From assembly GCA_002502215.1 (NCBI GenBank), contig DAPT01000088.1:1-5008 (forward strand): DNA of 5,008 bases, given 5' to 3'. A model generated the notes under the pieces. It saw only the letters and a list, made by a program, of their open reading frames with translations. It had not been told where the DNA came from and ran no database searches. Every line of letters begins with the position of its first letter. The first letter of the stretch is position 1. This document shows positions 1 through 5,008 of the stretch, one piece after another. Made by a program: the position numbers and the translations under genes. The DNA is from Euryarchaeota archaeon UBA124 (GTDB lineage Archaea; Thermoplasmatota; Poseidoniia; Poseidoniales; Poseidoniaceae).

Positions 1-704
1 CCGATTTGCAAAAAAGCAAGAGGTGTTGTTTGAGATTGGTACCATATTGCAAGTTGTTTCATGTATTCAATTCCTGAAAGGACGCAATCGGAATTAATGT
101 GTCCTTCGAGGGATCGAGCAGCAAAAATATTGCCCATTGTCGAATCTTCCCAGCCGGGAACAAAAACCGGCACATCCAATTCAAGAGCTGCGTAGACCCA
201 GGATGCTTGCCGATCTCCATCGCAATTGTTCATCATTGATTCTGATTGCAATGCTTCGAAGAAATACTGATGTGGGAGGTTCCGGATCGAGTTCATGGAG
301 GCATGCTTCCAAGCTTCCATGAGATGTGTTTCCAGTTGACGAACCGCCTGTTCCTCTGGGATGCAGACATCCGTTACTCTGTTCATTTTTTGTTCAAACA
401 ATTTGGTTTCATCTTCGAGCGACAAACTCCTCCAGTTGTCAATCGAAGCATAGTGAGGTCGTGCCATCATTCGAAAAACATCTTCTTCGAGGTTGGCTCC
501 CGTACAACTGACTCCAGAGACGTGTCCCTCTCGTATGAGAGGGGCAAGGAGTTGGCCAATGCCAGCAGTACTCATTGCTCCAGCGAGCGTAATGAACACC
601 TTTCCACCTGAGTCTATGTGCTTGAGTAAGGATGCTGACATCCTTGCTAATTCGCCAGCATTAAAGTGATGAAAGTACGATTCGACCGTTCTTCGCACAC
701 CCAT
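1..704 (-). CDS. Deoxyhypusine synthase family protein, 3' end cut by window edge
   Basis: The N-terminal 234 residues are visible and the C-terminus lies beyond base 1. Family hallmarks are a Gly-rich NAD-binding-type segment at residues 33-50 (GGKVFITLAGAMSTAGIG), the SCTGANLEED stretch at 66-75, RVTDVCIPEE at 109-118, and VPGWEDSTMGNIFA at 182-195. Canonical deoxyhypusine synthase moves the aminobutyl part of spermidine, via NAD, onto a lysine of IF5A. The wording of these motifs, as I remember the family, is closer to the DHS-like group found in bacteria that lack IF5A, often beside agmatinase, so the acceptor here may be a small amine rather than IF5A. The region carrying the catalytic lysine of true DHS is not in the window: the visible sequence stops at QIG, just before it. 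The ATG at 704 lies 2 nt after the speD stop and 7 nt behind a GGAGG, so this start is well supported. It is the last visible gene of the agmatinase-speD operon. Family membership is confident; exact reaction is not. Confidence 0.88.
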   Translation of the reverse strand, partial: MGVRRTVESYFHHFNAGELARMSASLLKHIDSGGKVFITLAGAMSTAGIGQLLAPLIREGHVSGVSCTGANLEEDVFRMMARPHYASIDNWRSLSLEDETKLFEQKMNRVTDVCIPEEQAVRQLETHLMEAWKHASMNSIRNLPHQYFFEALQSESMMNNCDGDRQASWVYAALELDVPVFVPGWEDSTMGNIFAARSLEGHINSDCVLSGIEYMKQLAIWYQSQTTPLAFLQI

Positions 705-706
705 TT

Positions 707-1093
707 TCAGGCCTCCGGAGGTAGGAAGCGGTCCACGCTTTTTTCTTGCATCAAAACAATTGTTGGAGAGAGGACCTGCAAGGCTTGCTTTAGTTGCGTG
801 ATTATCGTCGCTGGGTCCGTATTTCCGCATGTAAAGGCATCAATGGCCAGAAGACCACGATCGGAATAGCAATGGGCACTGACATGGCTTTCATCGATCA
901 AAACCACTGCAGCAAAGCCTGGTGGCGAGACTGTGCCATCGAACACTTCGACGTGCGCATGGACCTCTCTTGCTCCACTGTTTTCAATTGCTTTCTTCAT
1001 CAAGACAAGCATCTCATGCCCATCAAAGGAAACGCTTGGGAAAAATTCGGTGAAGTCCAGAAAAATGTGCTTTCCGCGCGCATTGGAATTTAT
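707..1093 (-). CDS. speD: S-adenosylmethionine decarboxylase proenzyme, class 1b, with apparent ATA start
   Basis: This is a pyruvoyl enzyme that decarboxylates S-adenosylmethionine to the aminopropyl donor for spermidine synthesis. From the codon at 1093 the protein has 128 residues, the usual length for class 1b proenzymes. Visible motifs are GKHIFLDF at residues 7-14, VSPPGFAAVVLIDESHVSAH at 55-74, and FTCG at 87-90. The self-cleavage Glu-Ser is E68-S69, with S69 becoming the pyruvoyl group. H74 and C89 sit 5 and 20 residues later, exactly as H68 and C83 follow S63 in the Thermotoga maritima enzyme. The first in-frame ATG (1012) would remove the first 27 residues, including the GKHIFLDF strand, so it is an unlikely start. 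Homology runs back to about the agmatinase TGA, where a perfect Shine-Dalgarno precedes ATA by 7 nt. No ATG, GTG or TTG exists in frame there. I therefore place the start at ATA 1093, with a one-base change or error as the alternative. Some archaeal SpeD homologues are arginine decarboxylases, so the substrate is not certain. Confidence 0.85.
   Translation of the reverse strand: MNSNARGKHIFLDFTEFFPSVSFDGHEMLVLMKKAIENSGAREVHAHVEVFDGTVSPPGFAAVVLIDESHVSAHCYSDRGLLAIDAFTCGNTDPATIITQLKQALQVLSPTIVLMQEKSVDRFLPPEA
712..716 (-). promoter_or_regulatory. Shine-Dalgarno of the DHS-like gene
   Basis: GGAGG on the minus strand lies 7 nt before the ATG at 704, inside the last codons of speD. This fixes the start and implies translational coupling. 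It forms half of a perfect 10-bp palindrome, CCTCCGGAGG (712-721). Confidence 0.8.
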
Positions 1094-2089
1094 TCAATCA
1101 CCTCCACTCGATTCAGAAAAGCCCCTGAAATCTACTTTTTGCCGATTGGGCCCAGACGTCGTTTCCGTTGGCTTCCATGTTCCTTTTCGACGTGCTGAGA
1201 CGTGACTTGCTACAACGTTGGTGGCCAGCATTGCAGCAGTAAATTGAGTCAATGGAGAGTCTTCTTGAACACCGATTTCATTGACGTCTGCACTTACGAT
1301 AACTGCATTCTTTGCGTTGAACAATGTCTGAATGGTTTCCTGCACTTGCCAGTACGTGAGGCCCCCAGGCACAGGCGTACCTGTTGCGGGAACGAGCGTC
1401 CCATCGAGTCCATCGATGTCGATTGTAAGATGCACCGGTCCTTCAATCGATGTGAGCGTCTGCAACCATTGATTCCAGTGGTAGGAACCGTTTTGTGGAG
1501 ATTGGGTATCTTTTGCAAAGAAAGTCGTTATTCGCTCATCGTGAATCATTCGTTCATGTTCTTCTTTGCTGTATGCACGAATACCAACCTGCAGCAGTGA
1601 GGCAATGCCTGCATCGAGTGCTCGCGCTGCTGCGCAGGCATGCGAATACGGTTCACCGTCCAATTCAGCTCGTAGATCTCCGTGTGCATCAATTTGAACA
1701 ACCGTCAAATTGGATAAGTCGTTCTTAACCAAGGGATGTTGTCGAACAGCCTCCATAATCGATGGCAATATTCCATGCTCTCCCCCGAGGCAAACTGGAA
1801 AACAGTCGCCCATGAACCAAGGGATGAGATAACTCGTCATGGAATCCAGTTGTTGCAAGAGTGTTGCTTCATCGCCATCCCATGGAGGTACAGTATGAAT
1901 CGACAGTCCAGCAGGCAAGTCCTCTCCAAGGTTTTCATCGTACAGTTCGACTTGTGTAGAGGCTTTTATGCATGCTTTCGGACCGGAAGCTGTTCCTTGA
2001 CCATACGAGGTTGTCAATTCGTAGGGGAGCGAGAGAATCGCAATGTCGACATCGCCGCTGACTGGAGCGAGGTCAAGAAAATTCGGCAT
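1094..2089 (-). CDS. speB: Agmatinase / ureohydrolase (arginase family)
   Basis: This is a binuclear manganese enzyme expected to hydrolyse agmatine to putrescine and urea in the cytoplasm. The frame is open from an ATG at 2104 (336 residues); the residue numbers here count from that Met. Metal-ligand motifs are GGEH (H110), DAHGD (D139, H141, D143) and TIDIDGLDG (D229, D231), followed by PATGTPVPGGL at 239-249. The late acidic position falls in DVNEIG (E276), which differs from the common DVVEVNP. The usual DP after the third aspartate is DG here. I prefer the second Met (2089, 331 residues), because GGAGG (2098-2102) lies 8 nt before it, while the first ATG has no good ribosome site. A polar, basic tail of about 33 residues (304-336, ARRKGTWKP onward) extends beyond the conserved core. 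It is the first gene of the operon, and its stop touches speD in the same frame. The family is clear; agmatine rather than another guanidino compound is inferred from the speD neighbour. Confidence 0.88.
   Translation of the reverse strand: MPNFLDLAPVSGDVDIAILSLPYELTTSYGQGTASGPKACIKASTQVELYDENLGEDLPAGLSIHTVPPWDGDEATLLQQLDSMTSYLIPWFMGDCFPVCLGGEHGILPSIMEAVRQHPLVKNDLSNLTVVQIDAHGDLRAELDGEPYSHACAAARALDAGIASLLQVGIRAYSKEEHERMIHDERITTFFAKDTQSPQNGSYHWNQWLQTLTSIEGPVHLTIDIDGLDGTLVPATGTPVPGGLTYWQVQETIQTLFNAKNAVIVSADVNEIGVQEDSPLTQFTAAMLATNVVASHVSARRKGTWKPTETTSGPNRQKVDFRGFSESSGGD
1097..1105 (-). promoter_or_regulatory. Perfect Shine-Dalgarno for speD inside the agmatinase 3' end
   Basis: GGAGGTGAT on the minus strand matches the typical anti-Shine-Dalgarno end of 16S rRNA over nine bases. 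It encodes the last Gly-Gly-Asp of the agmatinase. From GGAGG to the ATA at 1093 is 7 nt, the normal distance. To the out-of-frame ATG at 1083 it is 17 nt, which is too far. Confidence 0.8.
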
Positions 2090-2097
2090 GCGCTCGT

Positions 2098-2102
2098 CCT
2101 CC
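2098..2102 (-). promoter_or_regulatory. Shine-Dalgarno deciding the agmatinase start
   Basis: GGAGG overlaps the first in-frame ATG (2104) and lies 8 nt before the second ATG (2089). This favours MPNFLDLAPV as the true N-terminus. Confidence 0.6.
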
Positions 2103-2199
2103 ATGTGGTTGGCGCTGTCTCCGCGCTTCTAAGTATTACCAAAATCAACAGCGAAATCCCTTCTCAACCGTGGTTTGCAAGAAAATCAGCCGATGTGTT

Positions 2200-2207
2200 A
2201 ATATACA
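2200..2207 (-). promoter_or_regulatory. Candidate TATA box for the polyamine operon
   Basis: The minus strand reads TGTATATT (GATGTATATTAACAC in context). With archaeal spacing, transcription would begin near 2175, leaving an 85-nt leader to the agmatinase ATG at 2089. A weaker candidate, TAATACTTA around 2130-2138, lies closer and would give a very short leader. The assignment rests on AT-rich sequence and position only. Confidence 0.35.
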
Positions 2208-2216
2208 TCAACAACC

Positions 2217-2224
2217 AATATACA
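2217..2224 (+). promoter_or_regulatory. Candidate TATA box for the rightward genes
   Basis: AATATACA lies 41-48 nt before the ATG at 2265. A start of transcription about 25 nt downstream would fall near 2247 and leave a short leader that still carries the Shine-Dalgarno at 2252. The same octamer occurs 17 nt upstream at 2200-2207. Confidence 0.45.
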
Positions 2225-2251
2225 ATAGTGTTCTCGAGTAAAAACCGGGGC

Positions 2252-2259
2252 GGAGTGAT
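2252..2259 (+). promoter_or_regulatory. Shine-Dalgarno of the 139-residue protein
   Basis: GGAGTGAT resembles the consensus GGAGGTGAT with one base missing. It ends 5 nt before the ATG at 2265, favouring that ATG over the in-frame ATG at 2271. Confidence 0.6.
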
Positions 2260-2264
2260 GAGAG

Positions 2265-2684
2265 ATGGGAATGACACTACAATCGTTGACGCAAGCAATA
2301 CAACAGCATATCGACACAGAAATGGATTCAGAAGTTGCTGCAGGCATGGCTGAGCACGCACTTGGGTTCTTTGGATTCTACAACCGTATCATCGACAATG
2401 CCCTCGAACCAACCGACCGAAACTTGTTTTACATGTTCCAAGATTACGATCTCTTGACAACAGAGTCAGAGGAAACAACGCTGTGGGACGGACGCGAGTG
2501 GCGAATTCACTACTGGAAGTTTAAGCCCGACCTCAAGGAGCGTGTTGAATCCTACATGCAGCGTCAACGCAAGCCAGAGGACATCGATCCCTTTGCAGAC
2601 GTCTACGGAACCGATGGTCACTCCATATGGACACGTGAATCTGAAAAGGTTCAGAATCCTAATGCCTTCACCAGCGATTGGTGA
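2265..2684 (+). CDS. Conserved-looking hypothetical protein, 139 residues
   Basis: I cannot assign a function. The protein is soluble-looking, with no signal peptide or membrane segment. Residues 3-35 look helical (SLTQAIQQHIDTEM, then VAAGMAEHALGFFGF). They are followed by NRIIDNALEPTDRNLFYMF at 40-58 and a segment rich in Trp and Tyr, TTLWDGREWRIHYWKFK, at 71-87. The order of helices, a short LL-containing segment and a DGREW turn leading into a likely beta hairpin resembles a winged-helix fold, but this is only inference. From memory it resembles small archaeal proteins of the DUF6015 kind; that match is unverified. The C-terminus (100-139) is acidic and polar, probably a flexible tail. 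It has its own Shine-Dalgarno and TATA-like element and is divergent from the polyamine operon. It lies 45 nt before the M14 peptidase, so the two may be co-transcribed. Confidence 0.8.
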   Translation: MGMTLQSLTQAIQQHIDTEMDSEVAAGMAEHALGFFGFYNRIIDNALEPTDRNLFYMFQDYDLLTTESEETTLWDGREWRIHYWKFKPDLKERVESYMQRQRKPEDIDPFADVYGTDGHSIWTRESEKVQNPNAFTSDW

Positions 2685-2700
2685 TATCCTCGACCAAGCG

Positions 2701-2709
2701 TTTTTGTTT
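2701..2709 (+). terminator. T-rich tract, possible weak archaeal-type terminator
   Basis: TTTTTGTTT begins 17 nt after the stop of the 139-residue protein, with no clear hairpin. Archaeal transcription can end at U-rich tracts, but the next ATG is only 20 nt further on, so read-through into the peptidase gene is equally plausible. Confidence 0.25.
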
Positions 2710-2729
2710 CACCGACGATAGGGTGTATC

Positions 2730-4097
2730 ATGCGTGTCGCAGTCGGCCTCGTCCTCTGCCTTTTCTTGGCTGGGATCACACCCCTTGCCAGCGCCGCAGC
2801 AGATGCCAATGAGGACGCATGGCCCGGAGAACCAATAGACAATCACGTTCACATGACTTGGGCAGCATTGACCATGGAAGTCAACGAATGGGCAGATGAC
2901 AACCCGGATATTGTGCAGCTGATAGATGCTGGAAAATCTGAACTTGGCAAATCACTCTGGGTCGTTCAAATCTCGGATTGGTCCATGGAAACCAAGGCCA
3001 ATGGTGATGTGAAAGAAATCGTCTACATCGACGGTGGTCACCACGGTAACGAATATCTCGGCACAGCACTGGCTTGGCTATCTGCACAATTTTACATCGA
3101 AGGTTGGAACGAAGGAAATCAAGAAGTTGTTGATGTTCTTCAAAGCACCGAGCTTCACGTACTCATCATGCTCAACCCTGATGGAAATGACATCGATACC
3201 CGATGGAACATCAATCAAGTCGACCTGAATCGAAACTATGATCACTATTGGAACACGTGTCCAACAACCCAACCCGGAAGTGCTGCATTTAGTGAATCAG
3301 AAACCGCAGCGAACGCAGAATACATGAATGCCTATGTGACAGATGCAGACTTGTATGTTACAATGCACACCGGCGTGTGGATTATTCTCTACCCTTGGGG
3401 AAAATGGGCAAGCCAACCCTCCGATTGGGAATTGTTCCATGGAATCCGTGAAGAAGTTCATGCCAACATCTCAGACATACCGATTCAAAATGCCAACCAA
3501 GGACTTTACCCCAACTGCGGGACAAGCAGAGATTATGGATACGGTGTCATGGGAATTCCAACATTTACCTTTGAAACCGATGATGAACAATTCATCCCAG
3601 GTTCCGTGGAGGCTTTGAACGAACGCTTGGATGAGGAAATGGACGTTATGCGCTACCTCATCACCAATGTATGGTATTGGCGCGCTCGCCTTGATGTGCA
3701 AACCATTCAAATTAGTGATGACGAAGTGACCATCGATGTTGACAATCTTGGGCATGCATCCACAAGCAATGCGAGCCTACAATTCGTCGATTCCGACGGT
3801 GAAGTATCTTGGACATCTTCTCTGTTCTCAGTGAATGCAAGCAATTCTACTGTGGCTACTTTTGATGCAACAAACCTTTCCTATTCCAAAGACGGTTCGT
3901 GGCAATTGTACTACCAAAAGCGGGTCATCGATGCATCGAAATGGGTAACAGAGTCCCTTGAGATCAACGCCACGATGGTCGATGATGGAGAAGATTCGAG
4001 TTTCCTTATTGGCTATGGGTTGTTCAATCCGACAACGATTCTCGCTGCTTTCGCAGTCATCTCGCTTATGCGAAAGGACGAAGATGAATCGGCCTGA
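2730..4097 (+). CDS. Secreted, C-terminally anchored M14 zinc carboxypeptidase
   Basis: The protein has 455 residues. Residues 1-24 form a signal peptide: Arg2, a hydrophobic core to about 19, and an Ala-rich cleavage site near ASAA. The catalytic M14 domain spans about 35-315. Zinc ligands are H105 and E108 (GHHGNEY) and H213 (TMHTG). Substrate carboxylate binding is at N167-R168 in VDLNRNY, with R158 likely equivalent to Arg127 of carboxypeptidase A. The catalytic Tyr is Y260 and the catalytic Glu is E282 (FTFET), so all key residues are present. By motif spacing, the specificity position (Ile255 in carboxypeptidase A) is R267, suggesting preference for acidic C-terminal residues. Residues 320-418 look like a beta-rich stalk. 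There are six N-glycosylation sequons at N246, 347, 369, 372, 382 and 413, five of them in the stalk. A hydrophobic segment at about 425-447 followed by RKDEDESA would hold it in the membrane facing outward. A weak GGGTG-like site (GGGTG, 2721-2725) precedes the start. Confidence 0.92.
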   Translation: MRVAVGLVLCLFLAGITPLASAAADANEDAWPGEPIDNHVHMTWAALTMEVNEWADDNPDIVQLIDAGKSELGKSLWVVQISDWSMETKANGDVKEIVYIDGGHHGNEYLGTALAWLSAQFYIEGWNEGNQEVVDVLQSTELHVLIMLNPDGNDIDTRWNINQVDLNRNYDHYWNTCPTTQPGSAAFSESETAANAEYMNAYVTDADLYVTMHTGVWIILYPWGKWASQPSDWELFHGIREEVHANISDIPIQNANQGLYPNCGTSRDYGYGVMGIPTFTFETDDEQFIPGSVEALNERLDEEMDVMRYLITNVWYWRARLDVQTIQISDDEVTIDVDNLGHASTSNASLQFVDSDGEVSWTSSLFSVNASNSTVATFDATNLSYSKDGSWQLYYQKRVIDASKWVTESLEINATMVDDGEDSSFLIGYGLFNPTTILAAFAVISLMRKDEDESA

Positions 4098-4160
4098 ATC
4101 TCTGAAAACGATTCGCAAGGTTTCAAGTGTCTCAAGCGATTCGGCAACACCGGTGAAACC
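4098..4160. other. Short intergenic spacer with imperfect direct repeat
   Basis: The 63-nt gap between the two peptidase genes holds CGATTCGCAA (4109-4118) and CGATTCGGCAA (4137-4147). There is no TATA-like box or T tract, which favours co-transcription of the two genes. The repeat may be chance. Confidence 0.4.
4152..4156 (+). promoter_or_regulatory. Shine-Dalgarno of the leucyl aminopeptidase gene
   Basis: GGTGA, a part-match to GGAGGTGA, lies 4 nt before the ATG at 4161. This is the only ATG that gives the full N-terminal domain. Confidence 0.5.
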
Positions 4161-5008
4161 ATGCAAATTAACGTAAGCCCAAGCCACAACATCGACGGAA
4201 CCCTCATTCTCCCACTTCATGAAGGAACAGATATCGTGCCCGAAGCACATGCAACAGGCTTGCATGTTGCTCTCAAAGGCCAAATCAACCGAGTCCTCGC
4301 AGATGGGGATTTCAAAGGCAAGGAGAAATCTACCATGACTTTGATCGGTGGCGAGGGAGGAAAAGCCATGCTCGTAGGACTTGGAAAAGAGGACGATGCG
4401 AACAAACATGCCTATCGCAAAGCTGGAGCTGCGGTCATTGCTGCTCGAAAGAAGAGCCACGGTACGGATTTGACTGTCCGCTTCTCAGGAGCAAGCATCG
4501 AATGCATGGGTGCCTTCGCAGAAGGTATGTTGCTCCGTGATTACTCATACGATGAATACAAAATGCAAAAGGACGAAGACAAGGAAGCAGAGCGAAATGT
4601 ACGCATTACCTGCGATGAGGGTCAAGAAGAAGCATTGGAAGCCCTTGTTCAGAACCACATCGGAGTTGCATCTGGAGTCCACCTCTCACGAGACCTTGGG
4701 AACTGCCCTCCGAACGATATGTTCCCCGAGGCATTCGCCGACAAAGCCTGGGAATGGGCAAAGGATTACGACAATGTCGAAGTAACCATCATCAACTACG
4801 AACACGCCATAAAAGCAGGCATGGGTGGTTTGGTTGCAGTCGGTATGGGTTCTTCTCGAAAACCATGCATGGTCATCTTCGAAATGAACAAAGAACAACC
4901 CGGTCGCTGCCCTCTTCTCGTTGGAAAAGGAATCACATTCGATACAGGCGGTATCTCGCTCAAGCCTGGTGCAAACATGGATGAGATGAAGTACGACATG
5001 GGTGGCTC
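4161..5008 (+). CDS. pepA: Leucyl aminopeptidase, M17 family, 3' end cut by window edge
   Basis: The first 282 residues are visible. This is a cytoplasmic two-metal aminopeptidase, hexameric in known members, that releases N-terminal residues from peptides. Residues 1 to about 150 form the variable N-terminal domain, with GGEGGKAMLVGLGKED (63-78) matching the usual strand-turn region. The catalytic domain opens at about 155. SRDLGNCPPNDMFPEAFA (176-193) is the typical family signature around Leu-x-Asn-x-Pro-Pro-Asn. VGKGITFDTGGISLKP (254-269) carries K256 and D261 as metal ligands and K268 as the catalytic lysine. D279 is equivalent to Asp273 of bovine lens enzyme, with the same 11-residue spacing from the lysine. 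The later NTDAEGR motif lies outside the window. It begins 63 nt after the M14 gene on the same strand, so the two exopeptidases may be expressed together. No signal peptide is present, as expected. Confidence 0.93.
   Translation, partial: MQINVSPSHNIDGTLILPLHEGTDIVPEAHATGLHVALKGQINRVLADGDFKGKEKSTMTLIGGEGGKAMLVGLGKEDDANKHAYRKAGAAVIAARKKSHGTDLTVRFSGASIECMGAFAEGMLLRDYSYDEYKMQKDEDKEAERNVRITCDEGQEEALEALVQNHIGVASGVHLSRDLGNCPPNDMFPEAFADKAWEWAKDYDNVEVTIINYEHAIKAGMGGLVAVGMGSSRKPCMVIFEMNKEQPGRCPLLVGKGITFDTGGISLKPGANMDEMKYDMGG

Noticed and set aside
246..611. Plus-strand open frame of 121 codons opposite the DHS-like gene
   Set aside because: The minus strand here encodes clear DHS-family motifs, so this is its shadow.
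712..721. Perfect palindrome CCTCCGGAGG as an operator or hairpin
   Set aside because: It has no loop, so it cannot form a stable hairpin, and it is explained by the Shine-Dalgarno plus speD codons.
707..1012. SpeD starting at the first in-frame ATG (101 residues)
   Set aside because: This start drops the conserved GKHIFLDF strand and has no Shine-Dalgarno, while a perfect one sits at the longer boundary.
1736..2353. Plus-strand open frame of 205 codons over the agmatinase 5' end and divergent region
   Set aside because: It is antisense to the conserved agmatinase, crosses the promoter region and overlaps the start of the 139-residue gene. No family features.
4109..4147. Imperfect repeat CGATTCGCAA / CGATTCGGCAA as a repeat array or regulatory site
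   Set aside because: Only two unequal copies exist and similar short words recur in the nearby coding sequence, so chance is likely.
3828..4460. Long minus-strand open frame of 210 codons across the M14 3' end, spacer and pepA 5' end
   Set aside because: It lies opposite two strongly supported genes, its protein has no recognisable motifs and is rich in Ser, Cys and Phe, and no ribosome site supports it. It is a shadow frame.

Overview
The window most likely comes from a planktonic euryarchaeon of the Marine Group II/III (Poseidoniia-like) kind, probably an environmental clone or metagenome contig. The evidence is indirect. There are compact genes with near-perfect Shine-Dalgarno sites and a divergent intergenic region with TATA-box-like elements. 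A small conserved protein looks archaeal in style, and a secreted peptidase ends in a C-terminal membrane anchor with a short charged tail. No rRNA, tRNA, mobile element or CRISPR is visible, and taxonomy cannot be fixed from these 5 kb alone.

Left half (minus strand, about 1-2104) is a tight polyamine operon read right to left. It holds an agmatinase-type ureohydrolase, then a class 1b S-adenosylmethionine decarboxylase (speD), then a deoxyhypusine-synthase-family protein that runs off the left edge. The genes abut: speD follows the agmatinase TGA with no gap and in the same frame, and the DHS-like gene starts 2 nt after the speD stop. Agmatinase would make putrescine from agmatine. SpeD would supply the aminopropyl donor, or agmatine if it has arginine decarboxylase activity. 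The DHS-like enzyme would transfer an aminobutyl-type group. The most unusual point is that speD has no ATG, GTG or TTG at the place its homology and its perfect Shine-Dalgarno demand. The codon there is ATA.

A 160-nt divergent intergenic region (2105-2264) with two AATATACA boxes separates this operon from the plus-strand genes.

Right half (plus strand) starts with a 139-residue protein of unknown function (2265-2684). Next is a secreted, C-terminally anchored M14 zinc carboxypeptidase (2730-4097), which has Arg at the substrate-specificity position. Last is the N-terminal 282 residues of an M17 leucyl aminopeptidase (4161 to the right edge). The two exopeptidases suggest a protein- or peptide-degrading heterotroph: the M14 enzyme trims peptides outside the cell and the M17 enzyme finishes them in the cytoplasm. 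No wholly new system is evident. The best leads are the speD start, the bacterial-type DHS-like protein in a polyamine operon, and the predicted acidic-residue specificity of the M14 enzyme.
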